DNA of 64,000 nt. Origin: Copromyces sp. CBS 386.78. Lineage: Eukaryota > Ascomycota > Sordariomycetes > Sordariales > Sordariaceae. The notes under the pieces were generated by a model that worked only from the letters and a program-made list of their open reading frames with translations, ran no database searches and was not told the DNA's origin. A program made the position numbers and the translations under genes. Shown piece by piece: positions 47,461 through 58,484 of this stretch. The first letter of the stretch is position 1. Every line of letters starts with the position of its first letter. Location: NCBI GenBank assembly GCA_030685235.1, contig MU839201.1, positions 62,001 to 126,000 on the forward strand. Reading direction: 5' to 3'.

Positions 47461-48901
47461 ACAATATCGTATTTAATATCGTATTTATCGTAACATTATT
47501 TAAAAATAATAATAATCATCTATATCAAAAATTTACTATTGTACGCATCGTAATTATTTTATTATATCTCCCGTTTTATACGCAGATATTTATTAAAATA
47601 CAGTCGTAGTTTTATTGTAAACGTTATTTTCTATATAAATGTTTACGACCGTGATCGCGCGTAGAATATTACGACTGTAGTCCCTTGACCGTAATTCAAT
47701 TTACGTGCTTAAATCCCGCGCGCGAATTGCCAGAACTTTAGCTCTCCCGGTAATTCGCTATCCGGTTTACTAGCAATTCCCCTTCGCGGTAATTCGCTAA
47801 CGCCGATAAGCTAATAAAACGTTACAAATTATAAATACCTTTTATACTTTCTATTTTTTAATTTAACTAATATAAATACTAATATTAATAATATTATTTT
47901 TGTTATCGTTATATTTTAATTGTACAATATTAAAAATTATTTCGAATCTTTAAAATCTATTAATTTCAAGCCGTTAAACGATTGCGCCGTTATTTATACA
48001 GGTTTTGCCGAAGTGCGCGCATATTACTTTACGTTTATAGCGTATACTAAGGAAGGTATATAACTGCCTTAAAAATATTATTACTACTTTCTATCTTTTA
48101 ATATTAATAAAGCAATTGCAATCCCCCTTACTAATTATTACCCTTTCTATTTTAATACTGATACCGCTATTTACAATAAATAAATAATCGCGATTACTAC
48201 TAGACCTACCCAGAATTTCCCTAGTAATTAGATTGTTAGGAAATTTTTAGTATTTATTAGCTCCTTCTTAGAAAAATATAAGAACCCCTCTCCCTTCCCC
48301 TTTCCTATTTCTCAAACTTTTTCCCCTTTATTATATAACTTTACTTCTAAAATTATTTCATATTAAGTTCGGAAATCTTTTAATAAGTTATTAAGAACCC
48401 GGAGGTAATTAAAATTAGTATCTAGATTTTAGGTAATTGTACCCTCGGGGTTAGTCCCTCTATTCCTTTCCCTTCTATTTTCGCCCGCTAACTTTATTAT
48501 TGATAATAGGGAACGAGAAAATTAAAGTCTATTATTGCCGAAGTATAGTACTACTGAGAAGGTATTAATTTAGTAAGTTTCCCATTCCCTTACCCCTTAT
48601 TTATATTTTAACTCTTTCGGTTTATTAATTTCTTTTCTTTTCTTTTATATAGGCGACGAGCGACGAAGCCAACGATTGTACTAATATTATTACCAAGTTT
48701 AATTAGTATTATTACTATTCTTCATTAATATCGTTACTATTTCTTGGTTAATATCTATACTTTACCGACCGGCGTTCTCGATTTTATTAATATAAACCCG
48801 CGGCGGTATATTGTATTAAATAATTATTGCGGCGAGGAAAAAAATATTCCCGCTTATAGTTGGGAGAGTAGGTTTCGACTATATTGAAATTTAAAATAGG
48901 A
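47461..48901 (+). other. Centre of the palindrome, unrecognised coding-like sequence
   Basis: 47640-47830 is less RIPed (CGACCGTGATCGCGCG, GCGGTAATTCGC twice). From about 47880 to 48700 the plus strand has protein-like composition with a Pro/Ser/Phe-rich part near 48285-48320, interrupted by TAG/TAA. No motif was recognised. Confidence 0.35.
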
Positions 48902-49310
48902 ATTTAACGTATTATATTAGATAGTTAGAATCTTACTTTAAAGAGTGGCCGTATATCCAAACTAGTAGCTAAAAATTAATCGCCTTTCTTGCTATTTGCC
49001 GGTTCTTCTACTAATATTTTCTTTTAGAATAACCGGACAAAGATATTAATATTGATATATTAATATAAAGTACTTAATTTACAATACGTAAGCTATTTAG
49101 TTAAAGTTGGAAGAATAACGTTATTGTCCGGTTTTTATCCGGTTTCTTAGCTTTTTGGCTTTTTAGCTTTTATTCTTTCTATTTATTAGCTATAATATTG
49201 CGACTCTGTCTTATATTTAGTTAATTAAATTTTAGTTATTTAATTAAATAATTAATTAATTAAAATAGATTTAAATTAATAGCTTAAACCGCCGCCGCTT
49301 AGTAATTAAT
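48902..49310 (-). repeat. Right arm of an imperfect inverted repeat
   Basis: Partner of 46876-47238. Beyond 49310 the correspondence weakens, then resumes as CCAATTGGCTAGTTAGCTAA-like sequence (inverted) just before the solo LTR at 49504. Confidence 0.75.
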
Positions 49311-49503
49311 AGATAATATAAAAGTATAGTACTTATAAAAAGATTAAACCAATTTAAGTATTTATCGGTAAACGAGATTCTAATAATTATACCGCAATAT
49401 ACGACGTCTATTATAATAAAGTAGTAAATTAATATCACTTCTTTCTTTTATTTATTTACCGTTCCTCTCCCCTCTTATTAGCTAACTAGCCAATTGGTAT
49501 TAT

Positions 49504-49733
49504 TATCACAGGATTACCTGTGATAGCACATAGCATTGGGCACTATATGGTCGAGTCTATTGGCTATTGGCCAATAGGACTGCATACACGTACGCATTAG
49601 TAGGCTTCGGTCTAGATCTAGGGCACGGTACAGCCTGCCCTATATCCAGACCGCACTCCTCCCTCCTCCTTCTTTCCTTCCTCGTACACCTACGTTTATC
49701 CTACCTCACCCTCAACGGTGTTACCCCGTGATA
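49504..49733 (+). mobile_element. Solo LTR, 230 bp
   Basis: Ends TATCACAGG and CCCCGTGATA (RIPed TG...CA) with the perfect 5-bp duplication ATTAT at 49499-49503 and 49734-49738. It starts with a hairpin (8-bp arms ATCACAGG/CCTGTGAT). Only lightly RIPed. There is no internal domain nearby, so it is the product of LTR-LTR recombination. It interrupts the right half of the palindrome. Confidence 0.88.
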
Positions 49734-49734
49734 A

Positions 49735-50165
49735 TTATTTATTTAATAGTAAATCTTTTAAAAGTGTAAATCCTACTTGGAATCTTAGTATACCGCATTA
49801 TTCTATTACCTACGGGTGAATAGTACCTTCGAAGGTTAAGACCTAGGCCGCGGGGGGGGTACGATTTAGGCAATATTAGCTAATTATTTAGCTAGTAATT
49901 TTAAATAATTAATATATTTTTAGATATAGATTTTTAAAAATAAATATAGCTCTATTCGATCTTTAACTTCTAATACTATATTAATAATTATTAATAATAA
50001 AAGACTCCCTGCCGATACTTTACTTTCTTTATTAGAAAAAGGCCGCGTTAAGCGTAATTAACGTTTACCAATCCTTTAAGAATTTTACAATACCGTTTAA
50101 CCCCCTTAAGTTCTAACTTAAATTCCGGTTCCGGCTCCGGTATTCCAACGCCCGGCCTTTTAAAG
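49735..50165 (-). repeat. Outer right part of the palindrome
   Basis: Inverted homologue of about 45540-46000: CCGCGGCCTA(A/G)(A/G)TCTTAACCTTCGAA, ACTATTCACCCGTA(A/G)GTAATAGAA and GGAGCCGGAAC are shared, as read on the left copy. The 50050-50165 part carries the Pro-type GC-rich repeat (CCGGTTCCGGCTCCGG). Confidence 0.7.
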
Positions 50166-50704
50166 TCCGGCTTTCCTACGTTTCGATCCCCGCTAATAAC
50201 GATTCGAAAGCGAAAATATCGAAATATTTATTTACGAATTAATAGACTTTAAATATTAATAATAATAAGGTAGAGGGCGTTAAGTTATAATACGTAAGGA
50301 ATTTAAAATTAAATAATAGTAATAATAATAATAAGAACGTATTTAATTATAATAGGTTCGACAATTAGCTTAGTATATTGGTTAATAATAAGGACAATGG
50401 CAATTATAGCTTTTTGAACGGTAAAGGTAATATTAATTCTAATATTCTTAGAACTAATGATTTAATTAATAATTTAAACGATAAATAAGAAAGAAATTAA
50501 TAACGTATTTTAATAAGATTATAATACTATTCAGCGTATTTAAAAGGAGGTTAGATAACGCCTTATTAATAAATAAACTACTCGATTGCCGGCTATACGG
50601 TTTGTTTAGGAAGCGCTACCAAATTAATAAACTTAATAACCGCCGAAAATTTACTATTTTAAAATATATAAATTTAAATTCTAACAGATTAAAGATAAGG
50701 TTAT
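50166..50704. other. Decayed sequence, no recognised gene
   Basis: AT-rich with AATAAT runs and Asn/Lys-rich translations; it may continue the repeated unit of 49735-50165. Nothing specific is seen. Confidence 0.4.
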
Positions 50705-50916
50705 TGTCACAGGCATTGCCTGCTCCTTATAGATAGATAGGGGTGCTGTACTGCATTAGTGCAGCCAGCTGAGTACAGCTGTCTAAGTGCAGCACAGCTA
50801 GCACGCATGGTGCCGCCCTGTGGACCTATAGCCATAAGGCTCTATACAATCATAGTAACAATAGTCTCAGAGAGCTACTGTCACCAGCACATGCAACATA
50901 GGCTAACCCTATGACA
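50705..50916 (-). mobile_element. Solo LTR related to G3, 212 bp
   Basis: Ends TGTCACAGG and CCCTATGACA. Its last 65 bp (AGTCTCAGAGAGCTACTGTC ... GGCTAACCCT) match the end of the G3 5' LTR almost exactly, while the rest diverges, with GCAGCC/CAGCTG-rich sequence at 50740-50800. The flanking 5-mers GTTAT and TGTAT do not match. It keeps CpA/TpG. Confidence 0.75.
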
Positions 50917-51899
50917 TGTATATATTTTATACGGATAAAAGAATTAAAAATGGAAATTCTTTAAATTAGAAGAATCGTACTTAAACTAATAAAATCGATT
51001 ATATTCTTGAAGGTTTAATTAAATTAGAAATTCAATTACCGAATATACGTAAAAGCAATAAAAAAAACAATTTTAAATATAAATAAATATATTAATATAA
51101 TTAGTAATGAAGATTTAAAATTACTTTTTATACTAATACCGTTGAGAGGGTATTGTAAAAGCACAGTATGTGTGTTGATTAAAAGTGTGTAAATTAATGA
51201 TCTAGGAAAGATCTAGAGAGAGGGGAAATCGCGATAGTCTATAACTATATGTGCGCGATCCTTATCTAATCTATAGGACCCACCCTAAGTAGGGATACGA
51301 CCGCGGCAATAGTAATGCCGTAGCTAATTAACGACTATTATTGACAAGTAACAACACTACCGATACCAATCCGGTATTAAATGCCGGCCGTAAAAAGAAA
51401 ATATTATTATCCTTAGTAGTTATAAATTAATATATATATATAAATACCTTCATTTTCGAGGCTTCAAAGTCCTTCCGTATAATAGAGTTTTTCCTTCCTC
51501 CTTATTCGTAAAGGTTACCTTTTTACGATTACGGGATTTAGTCGTAGCTATAGGATTATAATATCTTTTATAACGTTTCTAATATTCTTATAATAATTTT
51601 TATACGTTACTTAGCGCTTCCTCCGGCAGTTATTTATTGTATTTATATTTAAAGCTTATTTATTTAATTAAAAATTTCTAACCTCCTATTTTAAAATTTC
51701 GATTATAATTCAAAATTACATTTATCTCCTATTCCCTTTTATCGTTCGAATTAGTTTAATTATCTTTTATTAGGCCTAATAGAAATTATATCCGATAAAA
51801 CGGATTGTCGTCCTAGGGACTTCTCTTAAAATAGGTTATTAAAATAATTAGGTAATTGCCTACTATTTCCGGGGGGAATTCGAATTTGTATATTAATTT
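50917..51899. other. Intergenic sequence with a less-mutated LTR-like island
   Basis: 51152-51380 keeps CpA/TpG and contains TGTAAAAGCACAG, CTAGGAAAGATCTAGAGAG and a CAAGTAACAACA end-like string, resembling an LTR, but no target duplication was found. 51400-51899 is decayed and probably belongs to the 3' end of G4. Confidence 0.4.
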
Positions 51900-53771
51900 A
51901 CTAATTTATATTATAATTCGAAATGAATTAGCGCGCTATTAAAAATATTTGTATAAAGGCCGACCGGGGAAATAATATCCCTTATATAACTTTATAAATA
52001 CTTTATTTCTTATTTAAAATTCGCGAAGCGGGTATTTACTATTATAATATTTCTTAGCCCGGGTAATTATAAAATCTATAGTTAAATAAATATCTTCCTT
52101 CAAATTATCCTTTAATACTTTATAGTCTTAAAATCTATAGTTAAATAAATATCTTCCTTCAAATTATCCTTTAATACTTTATAGTCTAAGGCGGCGGGGA
52201 TATCCTTTTTTGTAATTATATCTAAGGGTCTTAATAGTTTAAAACCGAATAATTATTTGTACGGGGAAGATTTAAACGGTTTAAATATAAATTATTGAAA
52301 TTCTATTGTAGGCTAGGCAAAATTTCTACCCAATTTAAATCGGGCTTTATAAAATAATAGTATTTAGAAACGATTTTTACTTCTTAATTGCGCCTCTTTG
52401 CTAAGCTATTTCTTTAGGGATAATAAATAGTAATTATTAATAGTTTAATCTTTGTAATAAACTATATACCCTTTTAAAGTTTTAATATAAATTTCTAATC
52501 CTTATTAAATACTATAATTTAAAGTATACTCTAATTTCCTAATAATAATTCTCTTATTAATACTCGTCCTTGATTTTTTACTATATATGTAGAATAACCG
52601 GGGATAAACCGATTGTATTTATTAATATAATAAATAATTAATATAAGGGTATCGAAGAAATTAAATCCCTTTAAATACTATAGTATACTAACGGTTCGGA
52701 CTTCTAGTAAATTAATAATAAAATTTAATATAATAGTGCGTATAGGCAATGTATATTCGGGATTAATTAGTTAATAGTCGCCTATAATTATTTTTTTATC
52801 GGTTCGGTTTAATTAATACGCCGGACAATAACGAACGTATTTTATAACTTAATAAATTTTCTTTATTATAACGTAGTCCTTCAAATTATATAGTATCTAA
52901 TTTCTACTGAAATAATACTTTTCGTCGTATATAGTTACTAAAATTATTAAAATTATATTTTTAAGTACATATAGCCTCTTCGTTTTATCTACGGATATAT
53001 TATAAAATAGGCCGTCTACTATTTCGAAGGGGTACCTAGCGCTTAAAACGACGCTATCGACTTCGGTAACTCCCCTATAGGTTCGGATATCGGCTATAAT
53101 ACTAATATATTTAAAATTAGTTTTATATCCCTCTTTAAATTCCTTTTTTATCGATATATTTATTTAGGCTTCGGCGCGTACGAACTAAATTTGATCTAGT
53201 ATAGGGATTTTATTGGATCGTCTATTTTCGTTGCCCTTTACTTTTAGCTTATTTAAAATATTGGGAATAAAATTCAATTTACTTACGATATAATAAATTT
53301 ATAAATTATACTATAAAAGGTAAATAAAAATATTAATTAACCGGCGGTTTCCTCTATTTATAAACGAAATATTAAAGGTAGTTTACTCGTAAATCCCTTT
53401 CGTAGCTATATAATTAATAAATATAATAATAAAGTAATTAGAAGAATAAAGTAGAGTATATAAGCGCTTAACTACCTATATTAAATATATAACCTCTATT
53501 TCGGAAGGGCTATACTTTATTTTAGCCTTACTAAGGGCCTTATTTAAGAATATAATAGGTAATACCTTATTAGCCGGGATAATTATTCTAAAAGCTTATT
53601 TAAATTCGTCCTTTAAATAATATAAGACTATACTATAGCTTCGTTCTAATAATCTATCGATTCATAAAAATATTTATTTATTTGGATCTAAATAATATAA
53701 TTTTATATTTTTACAAATAGCCTTTTATATTACTTCGAAGGCCGCTAATTCTTCGGGTATAAGTTAATATA
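51900..53771 (-). pseudogene. Gypsy G4 RNase H to integrase region, RIPed
   Basis: The integrase zinc finger is clear on the minus strand at about 52900-52800: YVIIKKIY, then RYCPAY and LNRT, where the family has a Cys-Pro-Ala-Cys-Gln-Leu motif (second Cys now Tyr). The core follows with NFIINLLEV and GFNFFDTLILI (about 52740-52640), the region of the first catalytic Asp. RNase H should lie in 53150-53771, before the interruption by the element at 53780. Integrase inserts element DNA into the genome. Confidence 0.8.
52071..52187 (+). repeat. 59-bp tandem duplication, virtually identical copies
   Basis: 52071-52129 is repeated at 52130-52187, with at most the last base differing. It sits inside the RIPed G4 pol remnant. 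The lack of private mutations in either copy indicates that it arose after RIP. Confidence 0.93.
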
Positions 53772-53779
53772 TTATTTGA

Positions 53780-54345
53780 GAGACTTCCTCGGCGGGCAGT
53801 GCCACTTTCCTATGCGGGCAGTGCCTAACAGCCCGTATAGGGAATTTTATATAGGCATCCCTATACGGGCAGTACTATACTAATCCTTAACCCTATAAAG
53901 TAATAGTTATTTAGTATTAAAATAACGTCGCTATCGCCGTTGCTTTTTACCTTACTTTAATAAAAAAATACTAAAAAAAGGATTTCAATACGGCTTATTT
54001 TGCGCGCCCTAGTCGAATTATCTTATAGATACCCCGCCGTAGCGTAATATAGTAAGCGTACTAATATTGGAATTGAATTAATACGAATTGTTTTGGTAGA
54101 GTTATGTGGTGTTTAATGGGTGTTGTAAAGAAATCCCGCAATATCGTAATGGCTGTACTGTAAATCGCTGTTACGATAGCTACAAATCGCTAAGTTCGAC
54201 GTTGCAACCGCCAAGCAACCATCATTTTCCAAGGTTAGGGATTAGTATAGTACTGCCCGTGTAGGGATGCCTATATAAGATTCCCTATACGGGCTGTTAG
54301 GCACTGCCCGCATAGGAAAGTGGCACTGCCCGCCGAGGGATTCTC
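53780..54345. mobile_element. MITE-like element, 566 bp, long GC-rich terminal repeats
   Basis: Terminal inverted repeats of about 115 bp and flanking 8-mers TTATTTGA (53772-53779) and TTATTTTA (54346-54353), seven of eight equal. Ends begin GAGACT/GAGAAT, then a 15-bp box TCCTCGGCGGGCAGT, a 7-bp spacer GCCACTT, and a box TCCTATGCGGGCAGT. A third CGGGCAGTAC-type copy lies near 53867. It is inserted between G4 RT and RNase H and shows no ORF. Confidence 0.85.
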
Positions 54346-54353
54346 TTATTTTA

Positions 54354-56179
54354 ATATAATAATAAATTTATTTAAATAAATTATTTAATACGATAGCGCT
54401 TAATTTCCGGCTTACCGCTAAAAATTCAACTTTATAATTTTAGAAAGGCTTAGAAATCTTACCGTAATAAGGAATAAGCTAACGAAAAAATTTAGTACTC
54501 CTAATATATATTTTTAACGCCTTCAGAGTCTCTAAGAATATTAGGTTGCGGAAAGCCACTATCCTTTCGCTATAGTCGTTAACTTAAGGGCATTAACCCG
54601 GAAATTAAAGAATTCTACGTTCGGATATATAATATAATTCTTTTTAAGGGAAAGGACTAAATTTCGCAACGTAAATAGTTTAAAAACTTAATTCAAATAA
54701 TTTAGATAATCTTCTATAGAATTCGAAAAGATAATAATATTATCGATAAAGGCCCTATGAAAATACAATATCGCTACTAATAACCAATTTATAATTTTTT
54801 ATACGTAAACAGAGGAATTACAATAACCTATAAGGGTTACATTTAGCTATTCTAAACCGCGTAGGCTAATAAAGGTAAATTTATCCCTATATTATAGCTA
54901 AACGAAGAATTAGTAAAAGAATACTATTATATCGATAATAGTAATAAAAGCCTTACTACGTAAAAAGGTAATAACTTCGGATTAGAGGGGTAAAAGGTAA
55001 TAATTTAATATAATTACTTTATTGAACGCTCTTAAATCGATAATTACTCTTCCCTTCTATTACCCTTTTATAGTGCGCTATATAACGAAAATAGGATAAG
55101 TAAACACGGTAGCCTTATTAACTTAATTTATTTTATTCTATTTGTAAAGCGCTTTAAATATTTAATTAAATACTTTATAATCCTTTTTATTTAATAGGTG
55201 AAATTAGGTATAAATATACTAAATTTACTATTTTTCTACTAATAGAATCCTTATTATATTTTTTTTATTTATTTTAATTACTCCTCTTTTTTTTTAGAGG
55301 TTAGGGTATTTATCGATAATTTCTTCGATTTTGGCTATTAATTCCGGGTTTTAAGCGTAAATATAAATTGTTTATTCTATAACCTTTTTTATTATATCGG
55401 CGGACGTCTTTAGATTAAATATAGAATATTTACTTTTAGCCTTAAATTTATCTAAACTATGGAGGGAAACCCGTTTTACTTTAGGCTCTACTCCTTCCTC
55501 TTCTATAATTTCCTATACTATAATATCCGGGTCTTCGGCTTTAAATTCTTGTCAAATTTATTCGTCTATTATATTATTAATATAAACGTATTTATTATTA
55601 TTTTTTAATTTTAACCTATTCGATTATATTAAAAGTTCGGATAACCGGGACGTTACATTCGGTATTTAAGGCCGAAGGCTCCTTAAGGGCTCGAATCGTA
55701 AAATCTATTACTATACTCTAAGTTAAGGCTAAATAACTACTATTTATAGCTTAATAATACTACTTATATAGAATTACTTAGAGATAATTATAGTACCGTT
55801 AATCGTATTATTAACGAATATAATTAAAAGTACTTTAGAATTAATTACAATATTCACTACTAGGGCGTACTTAAAATTTAGTATAAAGTATTATCCTTTA
55901 GGCAATTCTTTAAAGTCGATAGGTATATAACTTAATTAGCCGGGTAATAGAATTATTTTATATATAATAATTATTTTTCTAATATAAAGTTTAGCGTTTT
56001 CTTAACCTATAAAGTCGACTATAAAATTATCGAAGTCCCGGAAGGTAATTATATTTATTTTATAGTCTATATTTATTATATAAGAATATAGGAAATTATT
56101 ACCGAATAGTACGTTAGGCTCAAATTTATCTACTACTTAGCCTCCTTTCTTAAATTTTATTAATATCGGGTAGCCTTCC
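54354..56179 (-). pseudogene. Gypsy G4 protease to reverse transcriptase region, RIPed
   Basis: At about 54775-54735 the minus strand reads FIDNIIIFSNS, the RT box with the second catalytic Asp changed to Asn. KKNYIIYPNV and a Phe-Arg-Val-Asn-Ala segment follow, as in fungal Gypsy RTs. Right of it (about 55550-55300) lies the pre-RT linker (EFKAEDPDIIVQEIIEEE, then ELIAKIEEIIDKYPNL), and 56100-55700 should be the aspartic protease. Stops sit mostly at Trp and Gln codons. It forms one pol with 51900-53771. Confidence 0.82.
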
Positions 56180-56187
56180 TTATTAAA

Positions 56188-56600
56188 GAGAAAGTCTTTT
56201 CGCACCGTCGTAAATGTCTTTTCGCACCGTTATCGAAAAAGGCTTTTAGAGGTAACTCAGCCAAACTAAAGCCGTAGTATATAAAAAGTACATCGAAATT
56301 TTTATTTATTTTCCTTCTACAATATAACATGTCCGGCGTACCTAGGCGCCCTCTATAGCCTTCAATACACAATAAAATAAAAAAGAACTATTTATTTCCT
56401 TTAAATTTGGAATATTTACATTGAGTCTTTCCTTTAAGTAGATACGTCTACGGCCACTAGACTATAAAATAGAGTAGAAAATTACAAAAATTCTAGTACT
56501 ATTTTCATACCGACAACTTCTTTTTTAGCAAAGTTATACTTAGTGGTATTTTGGACGACGGTGTATAAAGACATTTGCGACGGTGCGAAAAGACTTTCTC
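56188..56600. mobile_element. MITE, 413 bp, MULE-type termini
   Basis: Perfect 8-bp duplication TTATTAAA at 56180-56187 and 56601-56608. Ends: GAGAAA, box GTCTTTTCGCACCGT, a 7-bp spacer CGTAAAT, box GTCTTTTCGCACCGT (both boxes identical at the left end). It lies at the 5' side of G4 pol. The minus-strand ORF at 56160-56372 is within it and is not supported. Confidence 0.93.
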
Positions 56601-56608
56601 TTATTAAA

Positions 56609-57000
56609 ACCCTCTGAATAAATTTTAAAAGTAGCCTATTCGGTAATATTAATTAGGTTTCCGCTAATACCTTTAATTTTAATATATTTAATTTTAATAC
56701 TGTAGATTAGGGTTTTTAGGAATGGTTTACTAATTAATATCCGCCCCGTTCTTAAGTCTATATAAATTTCGTTCGTCTTTCCTTTTAAATACAGACGAAT
56801 ATTAACTTTTATATATATAAAATTAAAGATAAGACTATTATTAATTTTAATTAATACCGTCTACGGAGCTTCCTTTATTTATAGGGGGAGGGATAACCTA
56901 AGGATAGGCGTAGGGGCGACGTAAAAAATAGAATATAATTCTTCCCCTACTATTTTACTTACCTAGGCTAATTTATATATTTTTAAATATTTGAATAATA
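56609..57000 (-). pseudogene. G4 upstream region, poorly resolved
   Basis: Minus-strand protein-like sequence continues for about 300 bp right of the MITE (Glu/Lys-rich near 56900-56960). It would be protease or Gag C-terminus by order. No decisive motif. Confidence 0.4.
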
Positions 57001-58069
57001 CGTTTTATAATATTAATATTTTTCTATAGTAATTATAAATTCGTTATTTTAGAGCTAAAAAGGATAATATACAAAAACGCTCTATTTTTACCACTTTAAA
57101 AATTGCGTAAGATATTTTATATTACTACCTTTTAACTTTAGTATTAATATTTTTATAATATTTGCAATATCGTTTAAAGGTTAATATTAAAACGAAATAA
57201 ACGTTAATTACAGAATTATTATTAAAAGTATTTCTTTATACTTTAATACTAATTATAACGTAATTTATTTAATAAAATTAATATTTATAGTTTAAGTCTT
57301 TATTATAATTTTAATCGCGGCTACAATCCTAGCTTCTATTACAATTTTAATTATTTAGGCTATAATTATTTTTATAATCCTATTATTAGTTACTTCTATC
57401 GGCTTTTCTATAACAGTTATAATTACAATTTTAATTGTAATTTCAATATCTATTTAATTAATTACCTCTATTATTACTTTAGCGGTCGGAAGAGCCGCGT
57501 ATTCTATTATATTTAAAATCGTTAGAATTAATTCTAATTATAGTAATAAATATATCGTTAGCTTAAAATATTTTAATTATATAATTAAATAATTTCTCCG
57601 TATCGAACGGGGCTTTGAAGTATTATTTAGTTCGTAGGTCGAAGTTTAATTAAATTTATATTATTATTCTATACTAATTATTTAATAAATTATAACCTAT
57701 AATACTTATTGCGCGGGCGTACTTAAACTACTTTTAAACGTATAAAGTAAATATTCCTTTATTACTATTAATCTTAAATAAAAGAAATAGTTTTAATTAA
57801 ATTTAATTATAGTAGTAGTAGCGTTAAGTTTAAACCGTTCTACTAACCTATTAAAGAGGACGTAAATACTATTACTAATTTAGTTTTTTTTACTAACTAT
57901 ATTAATTTCGGTTAATTATTAGACCTTAACTAATTTATTTAGTAAGGCCTAGAATATTTTAATTATTTAACAGCTTATTTTATTATTTGCGCCTTTATTA
58001 ACGAATAATAGGACTTATTTTTAGAAGGCGTAGACGTTTATATAAATATTACACTTCGGATTAATAATA
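57001..58069 (+). pseudogene. Plus-strand Gag-like remnant
   Basis: The plus strand keeps a Tyr/Asn/Phe-rich low-complexity tail (57330-57480: NFNYLGYNYFYNP, then SGRKSRVFYY), typical in composition of fungal retrotransposon nucleocapsid tails, and continues as decayed protein-like sequence to the MITE. Its strand is opposite to G4, so it belongs to another element. No zinc knuckle could be fixed. Confidence 0.45.
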
Positions 58070-58476
58070 GAGGAGGTCTACTCGTACTGTTGGAAAGGTC
58101 TTATCGGACTGTGGTCCAAAAGTTCAACTAAGTGTAACTTTCCCAAATGTAGGCATGCAGATAAGCAAATTGTATATTTACACTCCTAGAATTTAACCTA
58201 ATTTTACTATTTTAGTTACGCCTCCGCGCGGGCTTCAAATGGTATAAGGTTTATAGGTCGAGGTTTTGAACTTTAGAAATCCACTTTTTTATAAAAAGAG
58301 AGGTTAATATAGGGGGTCTATATACGGGAGGAGTACTTAAATATACTATTAAAAATAACAAAAATTCTAAGCTATTTTATACTATCATCGGCCTTTATTT
58401 ATATAAGTTACTTAAAGATTCCTATTTTAGACCACAGTCTGATAAGACCTTTTAGACAGTACGAATAGACCACCTC
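58070..58476. mobile_element. MITE, 407 bp, MULE-type termini
   Basis: Perfect 8-bp duplication TAATAATA at 58062-58069 and 58477-58484. Ends: GAGGAG, box GTCTACTCGTACTGT, a 7-bp spacer TGGAAAG, box GTCTTATCGGACTGT. The right end has a few transitions. Non-coding interior. Confidence 0.92.
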
Positions 58477-58484
58477 TAATAATA

